From Craterostigma plantagineum (taxonomy: Eukaryota > Streptophyta > Magnoliopsida > Lamiales > Linderniaceae), in NCBI GenBank assembly GCA_027422505.1, contig JAPQWV010001632.1:1-64000 (forward strand): DNA of 64,000 nucleotides, written 5' to 3'. The notes under the pieces are model-generated. The model worked only from the letters and a program-made list of their open reading frames with translations. It made no database searches and was not told the origin of the DNA. The position numbers were made by a program, and so were the translations under genes. This document shows positions 11,004-22,151 of the stretch, piece after piece (the first letter of the stretch is position 1; each line of letters begins with the position of its first letter).

Positions 11004-12711
11004 TGATAAACGTATTTTCTTACGTTTATATGTATTATAATTGAAGTATTTTCAAGTTAAAATGGGGTCTTCATGATAAATTTGGTAATTAATTTTGAGT
11101 TTACATCTTTCCCGGCAGTTTTGCGGCAGTTTAGTATGTCTCATATAATAAGGGTTTAAGGTTGACCAGTAGATCTGACAATTGGAGGGTAGCTAGAAGA
11201 CTTAATGATCTTAATTCTCACCAAAGTGTTTTGCATTTGAAAGTCCAAATCGTAAGATATTAATTTTTGAACTTCATGCAATTTTTCAGTGAATCAAACT
11301 CAAGCCTTGTGTGCATGATTTCCAAGTTTTGCGACAGTTTCAGGTTCCTAACAGATGAGGGTGTAACCGTTGTCCAATGGAGCTAAAATTTTAACCAAAG
11401 ATAGAAGACTTGTTGATATTGATTCTTATTGGAGGGATTTGGATTTGGAGCTCTAGTTGAGAGATATTAATTTCTGAATTTACTGCCGTGTTAGAGGTTG
11501 TGATGGAGGTCAAAAACACTAAAAACGACTCCTACCTAACTTGTCTCCTCTTGGTCGAAACCTCACCCATTATTCAAGGAAAGAGACATGCTTTAGACCT
11601 AACTTTCGACATTGAAACACCCCATTCCATTTGAACTCAATAAAGAAGGCTAAACTTGAAGGAATTGGGGGACAAAGCTAGATTTTCTCATATGAACAGG
11701 CTAAAGCAAAGAAGATTTGCATGCACATGATTTTGAGCTCCCCTTGTTATAAATAGAGGATGGAACCATCGGCAGAGGACGCACACACTTAGAGAAGAGA
11801 AAGAAATGCTAGAGAGCAAGCTAGACTCACTCACTTAGCTTTCATGCTAGGTGTTCGATAAACGCCTCAACGAAGAACACGGGAACCGAAGACATAAATA
11901 AGGGAAGACCTTTGATGTTTATTACGTTCTTAGTTGACAAAATGAGTAGCTAATTTCTTGTGTATTTGAGATGAGATGACCCTGGCAAGATCGATCGTAT
12001 GTTTTAAGTATATTTAATGTTATGCTATTGTTAAGACTCGTTTATGAATTTTTATGATTTCGATTATGTATATGTGATTGAAATTCTTATTTGTGATTCA
12101 TGTCTAAATGCGTAAGATAGATTAATTGGAAAGTCGTACGCTGCGCTCGAGAGAGGGGTGAACGATTAGAACACTCGTAAATGAGCGGAATAAACTCATC
12201 ACTAGAGATAGGTTGAGCTACCCCGCTGGATGAGAGTCAAATTTAATAGAGGGATTAATAATGATTTAATGCAATCTTCGACTAAGTAGTTAGAGAAGCT
12301 TGCCCGGCTATTTAAGGCGTAGATTAGTTGCTTACGAGCCTCGTGTGATAAGGCGCAGTTTCGTCAGTCATATGAACTCATACGCATGTGTTGGTAATCC
12401 TCACGGTCTAACGTTTAGCTAAAACTTTGATAAATGTTTTCAGGATCGATCGAGGGGGGAGTCGATGTCTCAAATACGTTTCGCTTTCTTATTGTCGTTC
12501 ATTCTCATCATTTTTATCACTTTTGTTCATTTATATTTTCAGTTTTATAACCATCAAAACCTTTTCACTACGATATTTAAATTCGAGTTTTTCTGGTTAG
12601 ACAGTTCCCTTCTCAAACATTCGCCATATCTATATTACCTCGATAGGTATACTTGCCTGTTGAGCATTTCGTCGATATTCGTTTATTTTTACTACTCGAT
12701 CCGCTCGATCA
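11004..12711 (+). mobile_element. Athila-A 5' LTR (1708 bp)
   Basis: Starts TGATAAACGTATTTT and ends CTCGATCA, followed by a perfect tRNA-Asp-type primer binding site. It aligns throughout with 50118-51813 (reversed) and up to about 12496 with the truncated 3' LTR at 23670-25155. In a sampled 185-base stretch it differs from the right-arm LTR at about 4 sites but from its own 3' LTR at about 12 plus a small deletion. The short reading frames inside are not genes. Confidence 0.93.
11748..11756 (+). promoter_or_regulatory. TATA box of Athila-A 5' LTR
   Basis: TATAAATAG, conserved in the 3' LTR (24403-24411) and in the Athila-B LTR (51061-51070, reversed). The leader downstream is rich in AGAGAA. 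Confidence 0.75.
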
Positions 12712-12718
12712 AGTTTTT

Positions 12719-12736
12719 TGGCGCCGTTGCCGGGGA
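12719..12736 (+). other. Primer binding site of Athila-A (tRNA-Asp type)
   Basis: TGGCGCCGTTGCCGGGGA, complementary to the 3' end of plant tRNA-Asp, the usual primer of Athila elements. It lies 7 bases after the LTR. Confidence 0.9.
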
Positions 12737-12777
12737 ACTATTGATATTTAGAAAACTTTAGTTTATTATTCCAGCTC

Positions 12778-12780
12778 TAC

Positions 12781-12868
<88 letters not shown>

Positions 12869-12872
12869 GTTA

Positions 12873-12910
<38 letters not shown>

Positions 12911-12946
12911 TTTTTATTATTATTATTATTTCTTCAAACTATCTAA
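12778..12946. repeat. TTA/ATT microsatellite after the Athila-A PBS
   Basis: About 50 nearly perfect trinucleotide repeats in the leader between PBS and gag. The Athila-B copy (49955-50047) has a shorter version with TTG variants. No gene lies between 12737 and 13154. Confidence 0.95.
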
Positions 12947-13154
12947 TTCTTATCATCCTCATTATTAAAAAAGAAATATTATTAGTATAGTGATTATTAT
13001 TTTCTTTATTATTTTGTCTTTATTATTTTTAGCATCGCTTGCTTTTATTTTTAATTTTATTTTTGTTAGCAATATATTTTGTTTTATACTTCTAAATCTC
13101 TTATTGTTATTGTTATTTTTATTTCATTTTCGATAGGTACGTTAACGCTCGTGC

Positions 13155-14900
13155 ATGACCCGAAGAAACCATTCGCTACCATTAGTTGAAGGAGACCCGA
13201 AGATCGAAAGAACGTTCCGACACAACCTACGGGAAAACGCAAGGCGAGTCGAAATGGCGGAGGAGTATCGCGAAGAGATGCCATTAGCAACAAGAGAACC
13301 TCCAATGGGAGAGCTGTGGAGAAACAACACCATAGGGACGGTTGGCTCAGCAATAATCCTTCCTCAACTCCCGAACAACTTTGAGCTGAAACATCATTGG
13401 CTTCAGATGCTTCAGACGACAGCTCGATATGATGGACTATCCAAGGAAGACGCTTATCGCCACATCCGAGACTTCCTATCCGTAGCCGATGCAAAACGAG
13501 TACAAGGCGTAAGCACCGAAGTTATTCGACTCTACTTATTTCCATTCTCTCTACGAGGCAATACGAAAGTGTGGTTTAACTTACTTCCCGAGAGATATAT
13601 CACCGCTTGGGACCAGATGCATGCCACCTTCATCAATTATTTCTTTCCACCTTCGAAGGCTCTCAAACTAAAGATGGACCTCACCGCATTCAAGCAAAAG
13701 GAGGGCGAAAATCTGTATGACGTGTGGATCAGATTCAAGGCGCTCTTGAACCGATCCCTCAACACGGGATGACGAAAAGGGAACAAATTCAGCGATTCCA
13801 CGAGTCACTGAACGACCACACCGTACAACTATTAGACGGAGCATGCAATGGAGGTCTGTAATCTTAGCGCGACGGAAGGCTGGAATTTGATCGAGGATTA
13901 TAGCGCAAATAGCTTTCGGCAGGCGAGCTCGAGTACCAGAGGTAAGCCACCAGGCATGTATGACGTTACCGAGACTACCGCAATCAACGCCAAGTTCGAT
14001 GCCCTGCAACAACAAATCACAGCAAACGGCCTCCAAATGCAAACCTTGATGAATGCTCTCTTGCCCACGCTAGCAGCGAAGCCGGCCATTAGCCCTGTCC
14101 AATTACAACCTGCCCCGAGAACCCCCGTAGCTGGTGTGCATTAACATTCATTTTCACCATATATTCCATCATGTGCTACATGCGGAGGGACCACGATGCG
14201 ACGCGGCTCATTGTCCAACTGCTATTACGACGGAGCAAGTCGACTACATGGGTAATTATCAAGGTCAGCTAAACTTTATTCCAAATCGAGTTCATCCGAA
14301 CCTGGCCTATGGAATCAAAAACAAGCTCCACCTGGATTTCAGAGTCAAAGGTCGCATGGATACCACGGTGGAAATTCCGAAGCTGCCCATAAAGGTTGCG
14401 TCCATAAGCTCAAGGTAATGTTCGATAAACTAATGGTAAAGCTCAACTCTCGCTTGGATAATCAAGAACCGCGGTTGCAAAATACCGAGTCTTCCCTACG
14501 GGCCTTAGAGAAGAAGTTGGACAGATTGCCGAATCAATCCAACAACATCCTCCCGGTTCATTGCCGAGTTACACCGAGACCAACCCAAGGGACTACCATG
14601 TAAAGGCGGTGACACCTCGTAGCGGGAGAGAACTCGAGGAAGTGCAGAAACTAAGAAGAAAGTTGACCACAAGCAACCGAGCAGCGAGGCAGACAAAGAA
14701 GAGGAGACTGTATCTAATCCACCTGTCAAAGCGTATCAACCAAAACTTCCATACCCAGCGAGACTTAAAAGGGACATCGTTGACGACCTGTTTGGTAAAT
14801 TCCTTGCTATTTTTAAACAGTTACATATTAATGTACCACTTGTTGAAGCTCTTGCGCAGATGCCTCGTTGGGCAAAATTTTTGAAGGACCTTATAACAAA
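13155..14900 (+). pseudogene. Athila-A gag
   Basis: Athila-type gag starting at the conserved MTRRNHSLPL start and running through the capsid-like core (NFELKHHWLQMLQTTARYDG, DQMHATFINYFFPPSKALKLKMDLTAFKQKEGENLYDVWIRFKALL; open 13155-13772). It then continues in broken frames: 13848-14144 (EGWNLIEDYSANSF, NAKFDALQQQ), a degenerate zinc knuckle near 14170-14230, DYMGNYQGQLNF near 14240, and the SYTETNPRDYHVKAVTPRSGRELEEV block at 14561-14650. It ends near 14900, just before the protease. Breaks at several points, some shared with the right-arm copy (48020-49738), show that gag was damaged before and after the duplication. Confidence 0.88.
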
Positions 14901-14945
14901 CAAACGCAAGCTCGAAGACGTATCCACGGTTGAGTTACGAAGGGA

Positions 14946-15500
14946 GTGCTCCACCATCTTACAAGTAAGATCCCAAAGAAGCTAAAAGATCCAAGGAGTT
15001 TTACTGTACCTTGTTTAATAGGCGATCTAGTGGTACATAAGGCACTGGCCAATTTAGGTGCAAGTATAAATTTAATGCCTTATTCGATGTTCAAGAAACT
15101 TGGTTTAGGAGAACCGAAGCCCACTAGGATGAGTATACCATTAGCAGATAGATCTGCTAAGTATCCTAGGGGTATTATCGAAGATGTTCTTGTTAAAGTC
15201 GATAAATTTATTATTCCTGCAGATTTCGTTATTCTTGACATGGAGGAAGACGAAAATATTCCACTAATCTTAGGGAGGCCATTCCTTGCTACCGGAGGAA
15301 CCATGGTCGATGTTCGTAACGGAACATTGACATTAACCATAGATAACGACAAAGTGACGTTCGATATGGCCGAATCCATGAACAATGCCGAGAAGTTAGA
15401 TGATAAATGCTTTTATATAGATGCATGGAATGACTTTTTATCATTACAGGGACTTTCACCGCCTGATTTGTTCATATCCAAGAAGTAGAAGAAAACGAGA
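14946..15500 (+). pseudogene. Athila-A aspartic protease
   Basis: Open for 180 codons. Catalytic loop [15 protein letters not shown]: the usual Asp of D-L-G-A is replaced by Asn, also in the right-arm copy, so this protease was already inactive before the duplication. Further family blocks follow: [44 protein letters not shown]. The domain cleaves the Gag-Pol polyprotein in intact elements. The frame breaks at 15488 in the linker to RT. Confidence 0.88.
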
Positions 15501-16830
15501 AAGTAAAAGGGGAAGAGTCGAACGATACAGCTCATGCGCTATATCTCAACGTTTCCGATGTAGACACAGACAACGATATCAAGGAGGAACCACCGATGGA
15601 ATTGCAACCGAGCATGGAAGAGAAACGAGAAAAGAGCTCAATCGAGGAACCGCCAATCCTCGAACTCAAACAACTAACCGACCACTTGGAGTATGCATTC
15701 CTAGAGGAAAATTCAAAGCTTCCCGTAATCATAGCTTCAAATCTGGAGAAATAGCAGAAAAGTATGCTCTTAGACACACTACGGGAGCACAAAAAGGCGC
15801 TTGCATGGAAGATTTCGGATATCCGAGGAATTAGCCAGGCCTTCTGCACGCATAAAATTCTAATGGAAGACGATTTCAAACCAGTGATACAGCACCGAAA
15901 GCGCTTGAACCCCAACATGAAGGAGGTAGTGAAGGCTGAGGTGATTAAGCTACTCGATGCGGGGGTGATTTACCCGATCTCGGACAGTGCATAGGTGAGC
16001 CCAGTTCAGGTAGTGCCAAAAAAGGGTGGAATGACAGTCATGCCGAACGATAAGACGAGCTCATTCCAACAAGGACTGTCACGGGGTGGCGCGTTTGCAT
16101 TGACTATCGCAAATGAAATGACGCAACGCGAAAGGATCACTTTCCTCTTCCTTTTATTGATCAAATGCTTGAACGTTTGTCCGATCACGAATTTTATTGT
16201 TTTCTCGATGGACTTTCAGGGTATTTACAGATTCCCATTGCACCCGAGGATCAAGAGAAGACGACATTCCTACCGACGGATGCCTTTTGGACTTTGCAAT
16301 GCTCCGGCCACCTTCCAACATTGCATGATGGCTATCTTCGATAAACTAACGATAACGGAATGGAGGTGTTCATGGATGATTTCTCGATTTTTGGTGACTC
16401 GTTCGAGGTATGTTTATTTAATTTAAAGAAAGTACTTCAGCGATGCGAGGAAACAAACCTTGTGCTCAATTTGGAGAAATGCCATTTAATGGTAAGAGAG
16501 GGTATCGTTTTAGGTCATAAAATATCGTCGAAGGGAATGAGATAGATAGAGCTAAGATAGAAACCATAGAGCGATAACCTCCACCTTCGTCGGTAAAGGC
16601 AATTCGAAGTTTCCCAGGACGTGCGGGTTTTTATCGTAGATTTATCAAGGATTTTCTAAAATTGCTAGGCCTTTAACTCGTATGCTTGAGGGAGACGTAC
16701 CTTACGAATTTACCCGAGTAAATAAATGCTTTTACAATACTTAAGGATAAGCTAATTAATGCCCTGTTATGGTAGCCCCCAATTGGAGCCTACCATTCGA
16801 ACTAATGTACGATGCAAGTGTTTTTGCAGT
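15501..16830 (+). pseudogene. Athila-A linker and reverse transcriptase
   Basis: Linker fragments at 15660-15760, then RT. 15764-15994 encodes KALAWKISDIRGIS and [17 protein letters not shown], and ends at a TAG (15992-15994) where the right-arm copy keeps Trp, a G-to-A change. 15995-16426 holds [14 protein letters not shown] and [17 protein letters not shown] in shifting frames. 16360-16545 has the catalytic FMDD near its start and [13 protein letters not shown], ending at a stop also present in the right arm. The remainder to 16830 (RFIKDF, PFELMYDAS) is heavily broken. Shared and private lesions both occur. Confidence 0.88.
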
Positions 16831-16835
16831 AAGTT

Positions 16836-17160
16836 TTGGGGCAGCGACGTGAAAAGCATTTTCAGCCGATACCCTATGCAAGCAAAACTTTAAATGAGGC
16901 CCATGCGAACTACACCACCAAAGAGAAGGAGTTGCTCGCAGTCGTGTTCACCGTCGACAAATTCTTTCAGTATCTTGTTCTCTCAAAAGTCATCATCTAC
17001 ACGGACATTCGGCCCTCAAACACCTCTTCGCAAAACCGGATGCAAACGAGGCAGATGGATTCTGTTACTCCAAGAATTCGACGTGGAATTTCGTGACCAA
17101 AAAGGTACTGAGAATTGCTCAGCCGATCACTTGTCAAGACTCGAAGACGCAGCCCACGAG
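16836..17160 (+). pseudogene. Athila-A RNase H
   Basis: RNase H remnant: [49 protein letters not shown] (16836-17010). A frame shift follows, then [31 protein letters not shown] in the next frame (to about 17150). The TDHSALKHL block is damaged by a base loss after TD; the right-arm copy (31417-31920) retains it. Confidence 0.85.
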
Positions 17161-18340
17161 ACTACCAACGAGGAAATAATCGGAGACCATTTTCCGAACG
17201 AGCATTTATATGCTATACGTGAGGTACTCGATGAAACCCCGTGGTATGCCGACTTTGCTCACACCTTGTCGCTAGGATCATGCCAAAGGGATACACAAGT
17301 CATCAGGGGAAGAAATTCTTCTCAGACTTGAAGTATTATTTTTGGGATGATCCGTATTTGTTTAGGGTTTGCGCGGACAAGATAATTCGAGGACGCGTGT
17401 CTTTTCCCGAGACTGTCAAAATCTTGAGCCATTGTCATTCTGGGCCAGTGGTGGACATTACGGAGGTAATCGAACTGCACAAAAGGTACTCGAATGTGTT
17501 TTTATTGGCCTACGATTTTCGAAGATGCTCAAATATTCGTAGAGTGTGATAGGTGCCAACGGACCAGTAATATATCTAAGCGAAATGAAATGCCTCAGAA
17601 TTTTATTCTTGTGAGTGAAATATTTGGCACTGGGGCATTGATTTTATAGGTCCATTTCCTACATCTTTCAAGAATCGATATATCCTAGTTGTGGTTGATT
17701 ATGTATTACAATGGGTAGAAGCGCAGCGCTACCTACTAATGATGCCAGGGTAGTCGTTAAACTTTTGTAATCCTTATTTCACGATTTGGTTCACCTCGTT
17801 GCATTATTAACGATAAAGGTACGCATATTTGTAACTCGCAATTTGCACGTACGCTCGAAAAATATGGCTTTAAACATAGTGTTACTACTGCGTACCATCC
17901 TCAAGCGAGCAGCCAAGCAGAAGTGGTAAACATGGAGCTGAAGCGCATACTCGAAAAGACCGTGGAACACCATTGGCGGGATTGGCCGAACAAGCTAAAC
18001 GATGCTTTATGGGCCTACCGGACAGCATACAAAACACCTTTCCGTTCCACACCTTAGGGACTTGCTTAGGGGAAATCTTGTCATTTACTCGTGAGCTTGA
18101 ACATAAAGCATATTGGGCTCTAAAAAAGCTAAATTTTGATTGAATCTTGCAGGTGAAATAGCGAAACTTGGAGGCAAATGGCTTATGAGAAACCCGCCTC
18201 TACAAGGAGCGTACGAAGCTTTACTATGATCGTAAAATCATGAAGCGGGAATTCCAAGAGGCCGACCATGTCTTGCTATATAACTCGAGCCTGCGACTAT
18301 TTCCCGTTAAGTTGAAATCGAGATGGTCAGGCCCATTCAC
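17161..18340 (+). pseudogene. Athila-A integrase, 5' part
   Basis: Integrase in several frames: [27 protein letters not shown] (17300-17400), the zinc-finger area ILSHCHSGP (about 17420), the core near 17620-17760 ([21 protein letters not shown]) and [25 protein letters not shown] (about 17890-17970), then a C-terminal block [32 protein letters not shown]. The LINE interrupts it exactly at the WSGPFT codons (18327-18340 is the TSD). The rest of the reading frame is at 22035-22151. Confidence 0.86.
18327..18340. repeat. LINE target-site duplication, left copy
   Basis: TCAGGCCCATTCAC, repeated at 22021-22034. A duplication of 14 bases next to a poly-A/T tract is the mark of target-primed LINE insertion. 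Confidence 0.93.
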
Positions 18341-18473
18341 TTTTTTTTTTTGGAATAGGTCCCAGTTTTATATATATATTGGTGAATGTATACATAATGG
18401 GTGCGAGTATAACTCAACACATGCAACCAGTAACAGGCTACTGGTGAACAAACCATATGTTAAAAATCACTAT

Positions 18474-20173
18474 CTACCATGCCACTCTCCATAGCCGCCG
18501 AATAGCCGCCTGCTGTAGGGCATGCTTCTCACCAATAGTCCCAAGCCGTGCACCAAGAATACCGAGGGTCGTGGCCACGACATGGGCTGGGGTAGAACGG
18601 ATGTGCTCCCTCCATCGCCTGTTCCGCTCCTGCCATATATGATAGACAATCGATGCAAGGACATGTCGATAGGCAATATGAACTAAATGTCGGCTTCTCC
18701 ACTTCAGAGCAGCCCAGTGAATGCTCCTGTCCCAATCAATATATGGTATCCGCCACCTTATCCTGTCCCTAAGTATTCGTCGGCATCGCAACGAAAAGGG
18801 GCAAGAAAAGAAGAGGTGAGTGATCGTCTCCCGACTCCCGGTATCACAGAGGAGGCAGGCATCCGTTCCTGCGCGCTGAGCAACCCATGGTAAGCTACGA
18901 ACGGATAGACGGCCTCGTATAGCAAGCCAGAGGATGAACTCATGGCGTGGTATACGTAAACAGCCCCCGAAGAGAGAAGCCCAAATGACTCTGTCCCGCC
19001 GTGGTCGAGTGGCCTCACGAACCGCTCTCGATGAGTAACGTCCATCAGGAGTCCCTATCCAACGAACACGATCATACTGCGACGGGTCCACCTGTGGTAA
19101 AAGAGGGCCAAACTCCAGAAACTCGGATGACGTCGTGTTTGGCCAAGACCAACCATCCGACGTAATGACCTCACTGAGGCGTGAGTCATGCGGCAGTCCC
19201 ATCACCATCGGCCCCCTAGGATATCTCTCCATCAGCGAGGTCATCAGCAGCCAAGGGTCCTTCCATAGCCATATGGAGCGCCCGTCTCCCACCTGATAAG
19301 ATATGAAGGAACGAAGGACGTTCCGAAGCTTGAGCAACTTCTTCCAACTCCAAGAAGTGTTGCTCCCCGGCGAAATCTCCCAGAGCGACCTGTTATGCAA
19401 TCTAGTGCAGTACAGCCAGTCAACCCAAATCGAGTCTGGAGCATGCGAGGCCACACTCCATAAATGTCGTAGAAGCAGTGCTCGATTTTCGGTCGCAATG
19501 GGGCGTATCCCAAGACCTCCCTCGGCGATCGGTAGACAAATATCAGCCCATGCAACTCGCGCCGGTGAGCCAGCCCATAAGAATTTCCTCAAGCGCGCCT
19601 CAATAGCCCGAATAACCCCCTTCGGGAGGAGGAATATACCCGCCCAATAGATATGAAGTGCAGAGAGAACGGACTTAATAAGTTGCACTCTCCCAGCGTA
19701 AGAGAGCGACTTGTTCAGCCAGGAACCCAACCTCGTATCGACCTTCTGCACTAAAGGCGCACAATCAGAAATAGATAGTCTTCCTGGAATCAATGGAACT
19801 CCCAGGTAGCGCACAGGCAGATGCCCCTGAGGAATGCCTAGAATCGTCTGAAACTGCGCCAGTGAGCTCTCAGCGCGCTTGCTCACAAACATCTCGCTCT
19901 TGGTGGGGCTCGGCTCTAACCCCGAAGCCGCCGCAAAGTCATCCAGCGCTGCCTTAAGAACCCTAATCGAAATCTCATCAGCATGACAAAAGAGTAATAG
20001 GTCATCCGCAAACGCAAGCATGGCCAGCTTCGACGTCTCACAACGCCAGTGATAAAGAAATCGCGGTTCATGGCAGATGCGGTGTGTAACCATCCCCCGT
20101 AAAATCTCCATCACCAACGTGAAAAGGTACGGGGACAAAGGGTCTCCTTGTCGAAGACCTCTCTTCCCCTGGA
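18474..20173 (-). pseudogene. LINE ORF2: reverse transcriptase second half and zf-RVT domain
   Basis: About 570 codons open. The stretch begins just after the Cassandra insertion with GKRGLRQGDPLSPYLF (RT motif), then LAMLAFADDLLLF with the catalytic FADD box near residues 59-62, and the thumb-like GRVQLIKSVLSALHIYW. The C-terminal part has FILWLAIRGRLSVRSL, CLLCDTGSRETITHLFFSCPFS, the zf-RVT zinc-binding region of plant LINEs, ending RRLWRVAW and a stop. In the intact protein this enzyme copies its own mRNA at a nicked target. The frame is well kept, which suggests a fairly recent insertion. Confidence 0.92.
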
Positions 20174-20178
20174 AGTAC

Positions 20179-20645
20179 TGTGACACCCGGGGCCGATGAG
20201 GGCAGGGAGTGATCGCCGGTGCCAGAGAAGTGCACGGACAAGGAGCGGCTCCTGGCAGGCTTCTAGGTGAAGGGGTACATGAACGAACCGATCCGACACC
20301 CGAATGAGAGGGGATCCTGAGACTGACAATGTATGGGCGTGTCAGGCTAAGAATCGTATAAAAGAATTGATAGTACTACTCATATCACCAAGGTCGACCT
20401 ACCTTTTCGGGAATCCATCCGAAAGAACTTCGAAGTTAAGCGTGCTTGACTTGAAGCAATCTTAGGATGGGTGACCCCCTGGGAAGTTTGCCCAGGGTGC
20501 GTGTGAGCGAGGACGAAGCACGCTGGAAGGTTAAATGGTGGTACAGTGGGGCCAGACTATCAGTCGGAGTGTGGTGGGCCCAACCCCACTGGTCCCGGTA
20601 GGGACGGATGCTACAGTGACACCCGGTATGGGACGGGTTGTTACA
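20179..20645 (+). mobile_element. Cassandra 5' LTR
   Basis: Starts TGTGACACCCGG and ends GTTGTTACA; 467 bases, the same length as the 3' LTR and as the solo LTR at 57951-58417. Confidence 0.93.
20421..20500 (+). ncRNA. 5S-rRNA-like block in Cassandra 5' LTR
   Basis: AAGTTAAGCGTGCTT matches the A-box area of plant 5S rRNA, and GGATGGGTGACC followed by CTGGGAAG matches the intermediate element and C-box. In 5S genes these are internal RNA polymerase III promoter parts. The first part of 5S rRNA is poorly conserved, so this is not a functional rRNA gene. Confidence 0.85.
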
Positions 20646-20647
20646 GG

Positions 20648-20661
20648 TGGTATCAGAGCAC
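20648..20661 (+). other. Cassandra primer binding site (tRNA-Met type)
   Basis: TGGTATCAGAGCAC, two bases after the 5' LTR; complementary to initiator tRNA-Met. The rest of the internal part (to 20717) ends in a purine-rich GCGAAAGCTGGTGGG. Confidence 0.88.
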
Positions 20662-20717
20662 AACCTCTCGCAGTACGGTGCTGGTTCGGGGACGAACCAG
20701 GCGAAAGCTGGTGGGCA

Positions 20718-21184
20718 TGTGACACCCGGGGCCGATGAGGGCAGGGAGTGATCGCCGGTGCCAGAGAAGTGCACGGACAAGGAGCGGCTCCTGGCAGGCT
20801 TCTAGGTGAAGGGGTACATGAACGAACCGATCCGACACCCGAATGAGAGGGGATCCTGAGACTGACAATGTATGGGCGTGTCAGGCTAAGAATCGTATAA
20901 AAGAATTGATAGTACTACTCATATCACCAAGGTCGACCTACCTTTTCGGGAATCCATCCGAAAGAACTTCGAAGTTAAGCGTGCTTGACTTGAAGCAATC
21001 TTAGGATGGGTGACCCCCTGGGAAGTTTGCCCAGGGTGCGTGTGAGCGAGGACGAAGCACGCTGGAAGGTTAAATGGTGGTACAGTGGGGCCAGACTATC
21101 AGTCGGAGTGTGGTGGGCCCAACCCCACTGGTCCCGGTAGGGACGGATGCTACAGTGACACCCGGTATGGGACGGGTTGTTACA
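20718..21184 (+). mobile_element. Cassandra 3' LTR with 5S-like block
   Basis: 467-bp copy of the 5' LTR; the 5S-like block lies at 20960-21039. TSD AGTAC follows at 21185-21189. Confidence 0.93.
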
Positions 21185-22020
21185 AGTACCCCGCCTGCGC
21201 TCCATGTAGATTAATAGAAAAGGCCGTCGTAGTGACACAACAGCGGATCCAATCCACAAATGTCGGGTGGAAGCCCATTGCTTCCATAGCAGCCAGCAAG
21301 AAACTCCACTCGACCTTATCGTAGGCCTTAGCCAAATCCACCTTGAGCGCAACGCGAGGGGGTCGGCTCATGCTGTTATACCCCAAACAGATCTCCTGGG
21401 CTAACAGAATGTTATCACTGATCTTCCGTCCCGGAATAAAAGCCGTCTGAGTCGGATGAACAAGCTCCCCCAGAACAAGCTTCAACCTGTTGGCAATAAC
21501 CTTAGAGATTACCTTAAATAGGACGTTGCAGCACGAGATAGGTCTATAGTCAGCCGCTGTCCTCGGTGAGTTCCCCTTTGGAATGAGCGTGATGGACGTG
21601 CTATTAAGACCCTTAAGCAACCGGCCCGTCAGAAAGAAGTCCTGAACCGCGAGAATGAGATCCTCCCCAATAATACTCCACGCCGCTTTAAAGAAAGCGG
21701 TCGTAAATCCGTCCGGTCCCGAAGCTTTCTCGTCCCCCATGGAGAAGAGAGCCTCCTTGATCTCAGTCGGCTCAACGGGTCTAATCATATGAGCAGCCGT
21801 ATCCCCCGAAAGAGATCGAGTGATATAAGGCGCAAGATCCGCTTGGTTAACCTGATTAGGCCTCGCCGAGACGCCCAACAGGTCTCGATAGAATCGCACA
21901 AACTCATCCCGAACGGCCCCCTCACCATGGATCAGCTCCCCACTCGCAGAATCCAATGCAATAGTCCGATTCCTTACGCGTCGCATAGCTACCCTTCGGA
22001 AAAAGAACGACGTACACTGA
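21185..22020 (-). pseudogene. LINE ORF2: reverse transcriptase first half
   Basis: About 280 codons open in the reverse direction from the truncation point. RRVRNRTIALDSASGELIHGEGAVRDEFVRFYRDLLG is the region between endonuclease and RT. RT motifs follow: EKASGPDGFTTAFFK, STSITLIPKGNSPRTAADYRPISCCN, QTAFIPGRKISDNILLAQE and ALKVDLAKAYDKVEW. It is interrupted after VTTTAFSINLHGAQAGY by Cassandra; the other half is 18474-20173. Without the insertion the two halves would be in one domain. Confidence 0.92.
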
Positions 22021-22034
22021 TCAGGCCCATTCAC
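22021..22034. repeat. LINE target-site duplication, right copy
   Basis: TCAGGCCCATTCAC, identical to 18327-18340. Confidence 0.93.
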
Positions 22035-22151
22035 TGTGACGCGAGTATTCCCATATGGAACTGTCGAGATAACACATACAGAAAAAGAGACCTTCAAGGT
22101 GAACGGGCAGCGTCTCAAGCATTACTATGGCGGTGACATCAGGCGCTCGTA
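22035..22151 (+). pseudogene. Athila-A integrase tail after the LINE
   Basis: Pol C-terminus resumes directly after the LINE: VTRVFPYGTVEIT, then ETFKVNGQRLKHYYGGD and a stop at about 22150. The homologous right arm breaks off inside this tail (30325), which marks the inner limit of the inverted duplication at 22092. Confidence 0.88.

Larger units (their letters stand above)
20179..21184 (+). mobile_element. Complete Cassandra TRIM element
   Basis: A 1006-bp non-autonomous retrotransposon: two 467-bp LTRs (20179-20645 and 20718-21184) around a 72-bp internal part that holds only a primer binding site and a purine-rich tract. TSD AGTAC at 20174-20178 and 21185-21189. Both LTRs contain a 5S-rRNA-like block, the defining feature of Cassandra. 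It codes for nothing and must use enzymes from other elements. The two LTRs look identical by eye, so it is young. Confidence 0.95.
18341..22020 (-). mobile_element. 5'-truncated L1-like LINE
   Basis: A reverse-strand LINE flanked by the 14-bp TSD, with its poly-A tail (read as T) at 18341-18351 and about 120 bases of 3' UTR. It contains the ORF2 reverse transcriptase and zf-RVT parts, but ORF1 and the endonuclease domain are absent, so this is a typical 5' truncation. It carries a complete Cassandra element (20179-21184). The right arm has the empty site (near 30390), so this insertion followed the duplication. Confidence 0.95.
5795..22092. repeat. Left arm of large inverted duplication
   Basis: Read forward, this stretch contains copia LTR end, Tat pol, Copia-S LTR, coiled-coil exon, Athila LTR, PBS, gag, protease, RT, RNase H and integrase. 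The same series is found in reverse between 59690 and 30325. The 23 bases before the Athila LTR (10981-11003) are also found beside the right-arm LTR (51814-51836, reversed), so both arms share one insertion event. By eye the arms differ by a few percent. The arm probably continues beyond the Tekay insertion, outside the window. Confidence 0.9.

Noticed and set aside
12465..12761. 98-codon hydrophobic ORF with possible membrane helices
   Set aside because: Lies across the Athila-A LTR end and PBS; its hydrophobicity comes from T-rich U5 sequence and it overlaps the primer site.
20421..21039. 5S rRNA genes
   Set aside because: Only the 3' promoter-like part is conserved and it lies inside Cassandra LTRs; the rest of 5S rRNA does not match.
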